Below the pieces are notes generated by a model, which saw only the letters and a program-made list of their open reading frames with translations, had not been told where the DNA came from and made no database searches. A stretch of DNA of 64,000 bases from Tragulus kanchil (taxonomy: Eukaryota > Chordata > Mammalia > Artiodactyla > Tragulidae): the NCBI GenBank assembly GCA_022376925.1, contig JAIOJX010000001.1, positions 40,954,324 to 41,018,323 on the forward strand. The letters are read 5' to 3'. The position numbers and the translations under genes were made by a program. Shown in pieces: positions 12,286 through 22,331 of the stretch. The first letter of the stretch is position 1. Every line of letters starts with the position of its first letter.

Positions 12286-13144
12286 TAAATTCTTTTAATT
12301 TTTGCTTGTCTGTAAAGCTTTTGATTTCTCCATCAATTTTGAAGGAGATCCTTGCAGGGTAGAGGATTCTTGGTTGCAGATTATTCTCTTTCAGCCGTTT
12401 AAATGTGTCCTGCCATTCCCTTCTGGCCTGCAGAGTTTCTGTTGAAAGATCAGCTGTTAAATGGATGGGCTTTCCCTTGTATGTCACTAGTTGCTTTTCC
12501 CTTGCTGCTTTGAGAATTCTATCTTTGTGTTTAATTTGTGTTAACTTCATTAATATGTGTCTTGGTGTGTTTCTTCTCGGATTGATTCTGTTAGGTACTC
12601 TTTGTGCTTCTTGGACTTGATTGACTATTTCTTTTCCCATGTTGGGGAAATTTTCAACTATAATCTCTTCAAAAATTTTCTCATAGCCTTTCTTTTTTTC
12701 TTCTTCTTCTGGAACCCCTATAATTCGAATATTGGTGCATTTGATATTATCCCAGAGGTCTCTGAGGCTGTCCTCTGCTCTTTTCATTCTTTGAGCTAGA
12801 GTCTGTTTTTCAGCAGTTACTTCCACCATTTTATCTTCCAGCTCACTTATCCGGTCTTCTGTCTCAGATACTCTGCTCTTGATTCCTTCTACAGAGTTTT
12901 TCAGTTCAGCAATTGAGTTGTTTGTCTCTGTTACTTTTTTGGTAAGTTCTTGTATTTCTTTATTCAGTGTGTTAGTTGTATCTTGCAATTTCTCTGAAAT
13001 TCTGTTTTCAGTGTCTTTGGTCATCTTTACTATCATTCTTCTGAAATCACTTTCAGAAAGTTTTTCCAAATTCTCTTCATTAATTTGATCTTGTGTGTTT
13101 GTGGATTGTTCCTTCGCTTGTGTGGTATTTCTCTGCCGTTTCAT
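12286..13144 (-). pseudogene. L1 ORF1 protein gene, 3'-truncated
   Basis: L1 ORF1p is the RNA-binding chaperone of LINE-1 that coats L1 RNA in cytoplasmic particles. The visible order is right: a basic N terminus (MKRQRN), a long heptad-patterned coiled coil at about residues 45-130 rich in E/K/L, the RRM start 'TNIRIIGVPEEEE' at about 138, then the conserved C-terminal domain with the 'PRHILMKL' and 'RISFKIDGEIKSF' blocks. About 286 codons are uninterrupted. The frame then leaves L1 homology after KLKEF and reads into the antisense tail of the older L1M, so the last residues and the native stop are lost. The start is the ATG at 13144, which matches the conserved ORF1 N terminus. Confidence 0.8.
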
Positions 13145-15013
13145 TGTTATTATTAATTTTTTAAAACTGATTCTGTTTGGGATTTCCTTTTCCCAGACTT
13201 TGAGTTACGTCTGTTGGTGTTTGTTGTTTGGATGGGGCTTCTATTCTGGGTGATTCTGGTGACTGGGTGATGTCAGGAATTGTATACAAGTGATTACCTT
13301 TGCTGGCGTTCTCACTTGTATACTGCTCTTTAGTGTTATGCGTTCTCTATTATTGTAGAGTTTTGGAGTCAGTGCACCCTCCTTAAAACCCCGGGACTTG
13401 TTGCCTGACCAGGGAATGAAGATTTCACGGCTGGTTTGTTATGGCATTCAATGATATTAAAACATATATATGCTAATGAGAAACAGAAGGTATACCTTTG
13501 ACAAATGGCAATTTAAAAATTATGCAAGTACTATCTAGCGTATTGAATTATACATATAAACATATACAGCTATAACATAACCCAAGCATTCCAATCAAAA
13601 ATACAGTACAATATGTTAGCACGCGAATAGAGAAATCCAAGAATGATATCCACAAGTTAATAAGCAAACTAAGTAGAGTACCAATTGGAGAATAATGCTA
13701 GAGCAGGATCCCCGTTGGGGATAAGGCAATGAGGACAGAACAGATTAAGAAATATAGTGGGGAAAGGGAAAAAGAGAAAGGGAGGATAGAAGAGAAATAT
13801 AGAATAATATTGCAAAGTTAAATATAGGGAGATAAAGATTTGTATGTTAGAAATAAATAGGAATCTTCTTCTTCTGGAACCCCTATAATTCGAATATTGG
13901 TGCATTTGATATTATCCCAGAGGTCTCTGAGGCTGTCCTCTGCTCTTTTCATTCTTTGAGCTAGAGTCTGTTTTTCAGCAGTTACTTCCACCATTTTATC
14001 TTCCAGCTCACTTATCCGGTCTTCTGTCTCAGATACTCTGCTCTTGATTCCTTCTACAGATTTTTTCAGTTCAGCAATTGAGTTGTTTGTCTCTGTTACT
14101 TTTTTGGTAAGTTCTTGTATTTCTTTATTCAGTGTGTTAGTTGTATCTTGCAATTTCTCTGAAATTCTGTTTTCAGTGTCTTTGGTCATCTTTACTATCA
14201 TTCTTCTGAAATCACTTTCAGAAAGTTTTTCCAAATTCTCTTCATTAATTTGATCTTGTGTGTTTGTGGATTGTTCCTTCGCTTGTGTGGTATTTCTCTG
14301 CCGTTTCATTGTTATTATTAATTTTTTAAAACTGATTCTGTTTGGGATTTCCTTTTCCCAGACTTTGAGTTACGTCTGTTGGTGTTTGTTGTTTGGATGG
14401 GGCTTCTATTCTGGGTGATTCTGGTGACTGGGTGATGTCAGGAATTGTATACAAGTGATTACCTTTGCTGGCGTTCTCACTTGTATACTGCTCTTTAGTG
14501 TTATGCGTTCTCTATTATTGTAGAGTTTTGGAGTCAGTGCACCCTCCTTAAAACCCCGGGACTTGTTGCCTGACCAGGGAATGAAGATTTCACGGCTGGT
14601 TTGTTATGGCATTCAATGATATTAAAACATATATATGCTAATGAGAAACAGAAGGTATACCTTTGACAAATGGCAATTTAAAAATTATGCAAGTACTATC
14701 TAGCGTATTGAATTATACATATAAACATATACAGCTATAACATAACCCAAGCATTCCAATCAAAAATACAGTACAATATGTTAGCACGGCGAATAGAGAA
14801 ATCCAAGAATGATATCCACAAGTTAATAAGCAAACTAAGTAGAGTACCAATTGGAGAATAATGCTAGAGCAGGATCCCCGTTGGGGATAAGGCAATGAGG
14901 ACAGAACAGATTAAGAAATATAGTGGGGAAAGGGAAAAAGAGAAAGGGAGGATAGAAGAGAAATATAGAATAATATTGCAAAGTTAAATATAGGGAGATA
15001 AAGATTTGTATGT
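12699..15013. repeat. Tandem direct duplication D4 (unit ~1165 bp)
   Basis: Copy 1 about 12699-13863, copy 2 13864-15013. Copy 1 ends with divergent bases (TTAGAAATAAATAGGAAT) where copy 2 reads on (TATTAGAATTTAGTG). Substitution at about 12896 versus 14061 (CAGAGTTTTT versus CAGATTTTTT), changing ORF1 N to K. GCACGCG versus GCACGGCG is another indel. Confidence 0.9.
13864..14309 (-). pseudogene. L1 ORF1 N-terminal part, D4 copy 2
   Basis: Codons 1 to about 149 of ORF1 again (MKRQRN to VPEEE), one residue different from the 13144 version (K for N at about 83). It is cut at 13864, where D4 copy 2 begins, so the frame continues into 5'UTR sequence. If D4 is a false duplication, this is the same ORF1 start as at 13144. 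Confidence 0.75.
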
Positions 15014-15689
15014 ATTAGAATTTAGTGCTATAGGAAAGGAGCTTCAGAGAAAGCAAAGAATTATAGAGGAGGTAGTAGTACAAATGAAAAAATTATTAAA
15101 AATTAAAAGATCTAAATTTTATAGAAAAATATACAAAAACAAAGCAAAAATAATAAAAACAAACAAAACCCCCACAGAACCTTAAAAGGCCAATGGGGAA
15201 CCAGAAGTTTATACCAAAATAAAATGTGTGGTTTAAAAGGAAAAAAAAAAAAATTATGTAAACTTGAATATATTCAGTCTTACTGATAAGATTAGTAGCT
15301 TCAATAGAATTCAGTGAAGGAAATGAACACACCCGCTCTCTCTCACACACACACCCCTAAGAAACGAAAAAAAAAAGCGGTGGGTGCACTGAGTGGGTTT
15401 GGAAAAAAGAGAAAAAAAAAAAAAATTGAAACAAAGTAATACAATACAAAAAATGAAATTTTAAAGTCCAGCAGTAACTTCAGCTTCAGACAAAACGTGA
15501 AAATAGTGTTTATGTTCTTCTGTCTCTTGCTGACTATTCAGGAATTATCAGTCTTTTTCTTGCCTCTGGCAGTGGTTGGATCTGAAGACCTCTTTGACTG
15601 CTTGTTTTGGCCTATTCCAGAATTAAAAGGCCCGCCCAGGCTGGCCCTGGGAGTTTCTTAATCCAAATCCCTTTTCTTGCTGGGTGGAG

Positions 15690-16136
15690 CTAAATTCCCT
15701 CCCTGTAGCTTGACCAGCAGCCCTGCAGTTTGACCAGCAGCCAAACTACAGTAGGGAGAATGGCATCTGTCTCAGAGGATTTATTCCCACACGCTCTATG
15801 GGAAGCACTTCCACAGTGCCCCCGACCCTGCTGCAGGCCACCGTCGACCCCCGCCACCGTGGGAGACGTCAGGTTATTCAGAGGTGAGTCTGGCTCAGTC
15901 ACATGCAGGATCGCTATTCCTCTCTCCCGGATCACAGTGCGCAGCGACTTTCCAGTCCTCCTCGGCGGCTCTGTGATCGGGTTAATGGTAACCTCCTCCA
16001 AAGGGAACTGAGTGCCGCCCTTCCGAGGCCTGTTCAAGGGCACTTCTAGCTCAAGGGGGCTCCTGGACCCTCCAAAGCAGGTCTGGCTCAGTCCCTTGTG
16101 GGTGTTAGTGCTCCTCTCCCGGGTTTTGATCTGCAA
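15690..16136 (-). other. 148-codon ORF in L1 5'UTR, sense orientation
   Basis: An open frame in the CpG-rich part of the L1 5'UTR, same strand as ORF1 and upstream of it. It recurs unchanged at 16776-17222 through D5. No recognisable domain. GC-rich DNA makes stop codons rarer, so this may be chance. Non-coding by default. Confidence 0.2.
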
Positions 16137-16265
16137 CAGGCTTTGCGGCTTTGGCCCCCCCAGCCTCTCCGGCGGTATGAGGTTTGACTTTTAAAAGTGC
16201 GATTGCGCCTCCTACCGTCTTGATGCGGCTTCTCCTTTGTTCTTCGATGGGGTGTCCTCTGTGAT
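15770..16265 (-). promoter_or_regulatory. CpG-rich part of L1 5'UTR
   Basis: Locally GC- and CpG-rich (several CCCG, CGCC and GCGCAGCG blocks) against an AT-rich background, in the position expected of an L1 internal promoter. Duplicated at about 16860-17360. Confidence 0.5.
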
Positions 16266-17370
16266 CAGATCCTTAAAAGGCCAATGGGGAACCAGAAGTT
16301 TATACCAAAATAAAATGTGTGGTTTAAAAGGAAAAAAAAAAAAATTATGTAAACTTGAATATATTCAGTCTTACTGATAAGATTAGTAGCTTCAATAGAA
16401 TTCAGTGAAGGAAATGAACACACCCGCTCTCTCTCACACACACACCCCTAAGAAACGAAAAAAAAAGCGGTGGGTGCACTGAGAGGGTGTGGAAAAAAGA
16501 AAAAAAAAAAATTGAAACAAAGTAATACAATACAAAAAATGAAATTTTAAAGTCCAGCAGTAACTTCAGCTTCAGACAAAACGTGAAAATAGTGTTTATG
16601 TTCTTCTGTCTCTTGCTGACTATTCAGGAATTATCAGTCTTTTTCTTGCCTCTGGCAGTGGTTGGATCTGAAGACCTCTTTGACTGCTTGTTTTGGCCTA
16701 TTCCAGAATTAAAAGGCCCGCCCAGGCTGGCCCTGGGAGTTTCTTAATCCAAATCCCTTTTCTTGCTGGGTGGAGCTAAATTCCCTCCCTGTAGCTTGAC
16801 CAGCAGCCCTGCAGTTTGACCAGCAGCCAAACTACAGTAGGGAGAATGGCATCTGTCTCAGAGGATTTATTCCCACACGCTCTATGGGAAGCACTTCCAC
16901 AGTGCCCCCGACCCTGCTGCAGGCCACCGTCGACCCCCGCCACCGTGGGAGACGTCAGGTTATTCAGAGGTGAGTCTGGCTCAGTCACATGCAGGATCGC
17001 TATTCCTCTCTCCCGGATCACAGTGCGCAGCGACTTTCCAGTCCTCCTCGGCGGCTCTGTGATCGGGTTAATGGTAACCTCCTCCAAAGGGAACTGAGTG
17101 CCGCCCTTCCGAGGCCTGTTCAAGGGCACTTCTAGCTCAAGGGGGCTCCTGGACCCTCCAAAGCAGGTCTGGCTCAGTCCCTTGTGGGTGTTAGTGCTCC
17201 TCTCCCGGGTTTTGATCTGCAACAGGCTTTGCGGCTTTGGCCCGCCCAGCCTCTCCGGCCGGTATGAGGTTTGACTTTTAAAAGTGCGATTGCGCCCCTC
17301 CTACCGTCTTGATGCGGCTTCTCCTTTGTTCTTCGATGCGGGGTGTCCTCTCTGTGATCAGATCCAACCT

Positions 17371-17470
17371 CCTTTCGTCGATGGTTTCCCAGGAACTCGT
17401 CGCAATTCAGGCGATTTTGCAGGAGAGATGAGTGCACGTCCTTCTACGCTGCCATCTTAGCTCCACCCCG
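17371..17470 (-). promoter_or_regulatory. L1 5' end with YY1-like site
   Basis: The plus strand shows GCCATCTT at 17451-17458, which on the element strand is AAGATGGC within the first ~20 bases. In other mammalian L1s a YY1 site at this position directs accurate transcription start. Function here is inferred from position and sequence. Confidence 0.6.
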
Positions 17471-17493
17471 AACTAATAGCTTATGAATCTCTT

Positions 17494-17521
17494 AGGCTTT
17501 CCCAATGGCTCAGCAGTAAAC
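17494..17521 (+). mobile_element. Bov-tA head remnant
   Basis: 'ggctttcccaatggctcagc' then AGTAAA resembles the first ~28 bases of Bov-tA (tRNA A-box region), and then breaks. It lies between the L1 5' end and the resumption of the old L1M. Confidence 0.45.
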
Positions 17522-17765
17522 GAGTGAAGGAAGTTAAAAGGTATACAGTTCAAGTTATAAAAGAAATAAGTCATGAGAGTATAATGTGCAGCATGATGAC
17601 TACAGTAATAATGTATTGCATATTTGAGAGTTGACAATGGGGTAGATCATAAAGATTCCTATCTCTGGAAAAGATAGTGATATAGGAAATATTAAGGGAG
17701 TATCACAACTAAGCTAGAACTCAAGACTCTGGGTACATGTTTGATATTTTGAGACTTCCATATAA
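17522..17765 (+). mobile_element. Old L1M 3'UTR, continuation
   Basis: 'gtatacagttcaagttataa' and 'gtattgcatatttgagagtt' are the L1M 3'UTR blocks expected directly after the part ending at about 12285, so the two were contiguous before the young L1 arrived. Confidence 0.65.
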
Positions 17766-17835
17766 TAATAGGAAAGCATAACATAAGCAAATCTGGAACT
17801 CAGAGGATTTCTTGGCTTAAGGTAAAATTTCATAA

Positions 17836-18043
17836 AGTGAAGTGAAAGTGTTAGTCATTCAGTCATGTCCAACTCTTCATGACCAGATAGACTACAGCCC
17901 ACCAGGTTCCTCTGTCTATGGAATAATCCAGGCAAGGACACTGGAGTGAGTAGCTATTCCCTTCTTCTTCCCAACCTAGGGATCCAACGCAGGTCTCATG
18001 CACTGCAGGTATATTCTTACTGTCTGAGCCACCAAGGAAGCCC
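17836..18043 (-). mobile_element. Bov-tA SINE
   Basis: Full Bov-tA in minus orientation, from the Bov-A end ('gtgaagtgaaagtgttagtc') to the tRNA head ('gagccaccaaggaagccc'). The direct repeat AAAATTTCATA at 17823-17833 and 18044-18054 is a clear target-site duplication. A 79-codon frame on it is incidental. Confidence 0.92.
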
Positions 18044-18054
18044 AAAATTTCATA

Positions 18055-18942
18055 GTTTACAACATATAAATTGTATGTAAATCCAGTGAGGGTATATAGC
18101 ACTCCTATACTTGGACTTTCTGTAGAATAGAGAGGAGAGGTAGGAAGAAGTCTAATGTGATAGAAGCAATAAAGATGTTATTTCAACAAAGAAACATATT
18201 CTGTTCATGATGGGATAATGGATCCAAGCTTAATTTCCCTCCCACATTCACTTTCAACAGCTATGAAAGTTGACAAAAGACAAGACAACTATTTTTATGA
18301 ATTGAGAAATAAGTATCACTGAACTAACATTCCTGAGATTAAACAATTAACTTAAACACACTGACTTGCAGTGAAATCTCAAATGGTCCACCCAAGTGAA
18401 CAGAAAAGAAAAAGAGTAAAAAATACAGAAGAAAACACCATGTGGAATAATCAGTTCCAGCTCTGCTATATAAAGAGGTTTAAAATGATCACTCCAGTCC
18501 TTGAAACAAGAAAAAATACATCAAGTTAAAAATAAGTGCAAGTGCTTGACCCTATCCAAGAAATGAGTTTGCAGGGCAAACCATCACTACAAATCTGGAG
18601 AAACAGAAATACCCAGAGTTGCAACTGGTATCTGCTTACTTGAGGCAGAAGCTACAGGAGGTATAAAATTTTTGAAATACCCAAGTGGTCATTTTGATGT
18701 TGAGGGTTCAATGTAAACTATCATGAAAACTTTTTAAAATTGTGGTTGTTATGGTCATAAGGGACTCTCCACTTTTGGTGGGTTTTACCTCAAGGCATAC
18801 CACCAGGTTTTCACAGTGATGATCTAAGAAAGATTTCTCTCTCTTGCATCTGACATAAGGATGGAATGAACAATTCTTGTAAAATATTCCAAAAAACTTC
18901 TTTTTAAAGCAAAGAACAAATCTACAGGAAAAATCCTTATTC
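18055..18942. other. No gene recognised
   Basis: AT-rich sequence, no family assigned with confidence. The 78-codon frame at 18708-18944 (minus) shows no domain. Confidence 0.45.
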
Positions 18943-18959
18943 AAAATGAGGAAAGAGCA

Positions 18960-18998
18960 CCCTTTGATAGCTCAGCTGGTAGAACAGAGGACTGTAGA
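18960..18998 (+). pseudogene. Retro-inserted 5' half of tRNA-Tyr
   Basis: The sequence CCTTTGATAGCTCAGCTGGT then AGAACAGAGGACTGTAGA is the 5' half of tRNA-Tyr(GTA), from acceptor stem through D arm and anticodon GTA, with about three substitutions from the usual vertebrate sequence. It stops just after the anticodon, where tRNA-Tyr genes carry their intron. No 3' half, variable loop or T arm follows. The flanks repeat AAATGAGGAA(A/G)GAG at about 18944-18957 and 19006-19019, with only about 48 bases between them. This looks like a short RNA inserted by L1 machinery without a poly(A) tail. Not a functional tRNA gene. Confidence 0.75.
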
Positions 18999-19019
18999 AG
19001 TGATTAAATGAGGAAGGAG

Positions 19020-19299
19020 AACAAATTACCACCTCATTTTTCTCTAGTTTCTTGTTCCACCAAAGTGGGGAGAGCTATACCTCTGAAGAAACATTTGTGA
19101 GGTTCACAGGCCAGAGCCACATCCATTAAATCCTGAGAATTAGCATAAGATAATGGAAAGCTTTTCTCCTCCACTACTTTCCACCACACCAATAAGTTGG
19201 AGTATAATATACTGGGTAAGATGAAGGTACTCTAATAAGAAAAGTACTCAGGGAAGCTAAACAACATGAGAGGAGACAAAAAGAGGGACACAAGAGGAA
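19020..19299. other. No gene recognised
   Basis: Short stretch without assigned repeat or coding frame. Confidence 0.4.
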
Positions 19300-19693
19300 C
19301 TGACCAAGATTGACCACATGCTGGGCCTCAAGGTGAGTCTTGGTAAATTTAAGAAAATAGAAATAATATCAAGCATATTTTCTGATCACAACAGTATGAG
19401 ATTAGAAACAAACTACAAGAAGAAAATATCTAAGAAACACAAACATGTGGTGGCTAAACAATATGCTGCTAAACAAGCACTGGATTACTGAAGAAACCAA
19501 AAAGAAATTAAAAATATACCTAGCAACAAATGAAAATGAAAGCACAAAGATTCAAAACTTATGGGATGCAACAAAAGCAGTTCTAAGAGGGAAGTTTATA
19601 GCAATACAATCTTATCTCAAGAAACAAGAAAAATCTCAAATAAGCAACCTAATCTTACACCTAAAACAACTGAGAAAGAAGAACAAACACAAA

Positions 19694-19977
19694 ATCTAGA
19701 AAGATGGAATCTAGAACGATGGTACTGATAAATGAATATGCAGAGCAGCAGTGGAGAGGCAGACGTGGAGAACTGTCTTACAGACATTGGTGTAAGGGAG
19801 GAGAATATGCTGCAGGACCAGGGGATCTCAAACAGGGGCTCTTGTGGCAACTCTGGAGGGGTGGGATGAGGAGGGTGATGAGGGGGAGGGTTGGTGGGAC
19901 ATATGTATACCTATGGCAGATTCAGGTCAATGTGTGGCAGTAAACAACCCTGCAAAAAAAAAAAAATCTAGTAAAAA
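19694..19977 (+). mobile_element. 5'-truncated L1 3'UTR insertion
   Basis: 'gatggtactgataaatgaat' to 'gggacatatgtatacctatg' is the 3' end of an artiodactyl L1, ending in A13 at about 19953-19966. The host L1 sequence AGAACAAACACAA is repeated on both sides (about 19680-19693 and 19979-19991), a target-site duplication. The insert therefore splits an older L1 ORF2. Confidence 0.75.
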
Positions 19978-20939
19978 AAAGAACAAACACAACCTAAAAT
20001 TAGTAAAAGGAAGGAAATAATCAAGATCAGAGCAGAAATCAATGGATACAGACAAAGAAAACAATCACAAAGATCAATGAAACTAAAAGCTAATTCTTTG
20101 AAAAGGTAAAGAAGATTGATAAACTTTTAGCCAGACTCATCAAGAAAAAAAGGGAGAGGACTAAAATCAGTAACATTAGAAATGAAAAAAGGAGAATTTA
20201 TACCTGACTTCACAGAAAAAAAAACAAAAATCATAAGAGACTACTATGAACAACTGTATGCCAATAAAATGGACAACCTGGACAGTCTCTTAGCAAGGTA
20301 TAGTCTCCCACTACTAAACCAGGAAGAAATAGAAAATACGAACAGATAAATCACAAGCACTGACATTGAAACCCTGACTAAAAACCTCCCAACAAACAAA
20401 ACTTGAGGACCTACTGGCTTCACAAGTGAATTTTATCAAACATTTAGAGAAGAGTTAACACCTGTCCTTCTGAAACTGTTCCAAAAAGTCACAAAGGAAA
20501 ACTTCCCAACTCTTCACGAAGACACCATCACCTTGATACCAAAACCAGAAAAACATACCACAAAAAAAGAAAATTACAGGCTAATATCACTGATGAACAC
20601 AGATGCAAAAATTCTCAACAAAAAACTGGCAATCAGTATCCAACAATACATTAAAAAGATTATACACCACAATCGAGTGGGATCCATCCAAGCGATGCAC
20701 GAATATTTCAAAATCCATAAATCACTCACTGTGATAAACTGTATCAAGAAACTGAAGAATAAAATCCACATGATCATCTCAATAGATGCAGAAAAGGCTT
20801 TTGACAATATTTAGCACCCATTTATGATAAATACTCTCCAGAAAGTGGGCATAGAGGGTATGTACCTCAACATGATAAAGGCTGTATATGACAAACCTAC
20901 AGTTAGCATCATACTAATGGCAAAAAGTTAAAAGCATTC

Positions 20940-21268
20940 AGGGCTTCCCCTGGTGGTCCAGTGGGTAAGGACACCGCCTTGCAGTACAAGGGCCACCGGT
21001 TCGATCCCTGGCCTGGGAAGATCCCACGTGCCGCGGAGCAGCTGGACCGATGTGTCCAATTGCTGAGCTGGAGCTCTGGGGCGCGTGTGCCCAGAGCCGG
21101 TGCTCTGCGACAACAGAGGCCACTGTGATGGGAGGCCCACAGGAGCCAAAGAACAAAGACGGATGAAAATAGAGAAATGAAAGACCAATAGAAGTGGCCT
21201 GCCCGCTCCCCTTCCTCCCCAATCCAACCCTCGCCCAAAATAAATAAATAAATATTTTTTAAAAAAAA
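20940..21268 (+). mobile_element. CHR-2-derived SINE (family 'A' here)
   Basis: A tRNA-derived SINE of about 320 bases. The head GGGCTTCCCCTGGTGGTCCA holds the A box, and CCGGTTCGATCCC holds the B box. The body has GATCCCACGTGCCGCGGAGC and GGGAGGCCCACAGGAGCC, and the tail is a C-rich CCAACCC... block then (AAAT)n and A10. Target-site repeat AGTT(A/G)AAAGCATTC on both sides (20926-20939 and 21270-21283). Inserted in L1 ORF2. The 94-134 codon frames across it are SINE artefacts. Confidence 0.85.
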
Positions 21269-22002
21269 AAGTTGAAAGCATTCCCCCAGAGATCATGAAC
21301 AAGACAAGGATGTCCACTCTCTCTACTTTCATTCGATGTAGTTTTGTAAATCCTAGCTACAGTCAGAGAAGAAAAAGAAGTAAAGGGAATCCAAACTGGA
21401 AAAGAAGTTACTGTCACTGTTTGCAGATGACATGATACTATATATAGACTTCCCAAAGATGCTACCAGAGAACTACTAGAACTCACCAATGAATTTAGTA
21501 AAGTTGCAGGTTACAAAATCAATACACAGAGTCTGTTGCATTCCTATACACTAATCATGAAAGATCAGAAGGAGAAATGTAAGAAGCAATTTCATTTACC
21601 ATAGCATCAAAAATAATAAAATACCTAGGAATAAACCTACCTAGGGAGGCAAAAGACCTGTACTCCAAAAGCTATGATTCTGATGAACGAAATAGAAGAC
21701 ATAAGCAGATGGAAAGGTATACGATGTTCGATTTGAAGAATCAATATTGGCAAAATGACTATACTTTCCAAACAATCTATAGATCACTCACTGTGATAAA
21801 CTGTATCAAGAAACTGAAGAATAAAATCCACATGATCATCTCAATAGATGCAGAAAAGGCTTTTGACAATATTTAGCACCCATTTATGATAAATACTCTC
21901 CAGAAAGTGGGCATAGAGGGTATGTACCTCAACATGATAAAGGCTGTATATGACAAACCTACAGTTAGCATCATACTAATGGCAAAAAGTTAAAAGCATT
22001 CA

Positions 22003-22331
22003 GGGCTTTCCTGGTGGTCCAGTGGGTAAGGACACCGCCTTGCAGTACAAGGGGCGCCGGTTCGATCCCTGGCCTGGGAAGATCCCACGTGCCGCGGAGC
22101 AGCTGGACCGATGTGTCCAATTGCTGAGCTGGAGCTCTGGGGCGCGTGTGCCCAGAGCCGGTGCTCTGCGACAACAGAGGCCACTGTGATGGGAGGCCCA
22201 CAGGAGCCAAAGAACAAAGACGGATGAAAATAGAGAAATGAAAGACCAATAGAAGTGGCCTGCCCGCTCCCCTTCCTCCCCAATCCAACCCTCGCCCAAA
22301 ATAAATAAATAAATATTTTTTAAAAAAAAAA
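22003..22331 (+). mobile_element. CHR-2-derived SINE, D6 copy
   Basis: Same insertion as 20940-21268, repeated through D6 with the same flanking target-site repeat. Confidence 0.85.

Larger units (their letters stand above)
10562..12772. repeat. Tandem direct duplication D3 (unit ~1104 bp)
   Basis: Copy 1 is 10562-11667, copy 2 is 11668-12772. Differences by eye: a TACACACA interruption of the CA run in copy 1 only, and GAAAAACAG versus GAAAACAG. Copy 1 breaks inside L1 ORF1 ('gaggctgtc|tagaac'), while copy 2 reads on through ORF1. It overlaps D4 by 74 bases, so 12699-12772 occurs three times in the window. Confidence 0.9.
15180..17365. repeat. Tandem direct duplication D5 (unit ~1091 bp)
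   Basis: Copy 1 about 15180-16271, copy 2 16272-17365, both in the L1 5'UTR. Differences are concentrated in A-runs (15405-15425 versus 16500-16512) and in the last ~100 bases of copy 1, where several G/C bases are missing (for example GCGCCTCCTACC versus GCGCCCCTCCTACC). This is the pattern of a poorly supported contig end. Confidence 0.9.
12286..17470 (-). mobile_element. Young artiodactyl L1 (L1-BT-like), 5'UTR + ORF1 only
   Basis: Read on the minus strand, the element begins at about 17470 with GGGGTGGAGCTAAGATGGC. That is a YY1-like AAGATGGC near the extreme 5' end, as in other mammalian L1 promoters. A long 5'UTR follows, then ORF1 (ATG at 13144 or, in the D4 copy, 14309). It stops abruptly after about 286 ORF1 codons at about 12286. 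ORF2, 3'UTR and poly(A) are missing, the reverse of the usual 5' truncation. D4 and D5 inflate the 5'UTR; without them it is about 2 kb, which fits the long 5'UTR of full-length ruminant L1. It splits an old plus-strand L1M, with a direct repeat GAGTGAAGGA(G/A)GTT on the two sides (about 12270 and 17522). Confidence 0.75.

Noticed and set aside
12879..13088. Plus-strand frames over the L1 ORF1 (also 11301-11671, 12405-12799, 14044-14253)
   Set aside because: Shadows of the ORF1 coiled-coil and RRM coding sequence on the opposite strand.
18960..18998. Functional tRNA-Tyr gene
   Set aside because: Only the 5' half is present; no 3' half, T arm or B box within the next several hundred bases.
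20909..21332. Frames of 94-134 aa (and repeats at 21971-22393, 29582-29946, 40878-41453, 42099-42458, 42792-43294)
   Set aside because: All lie on CHR-derived SINE copies. The GC-rich SINE body has few stops in several frames. The proteins match each other only because the SINEs do.
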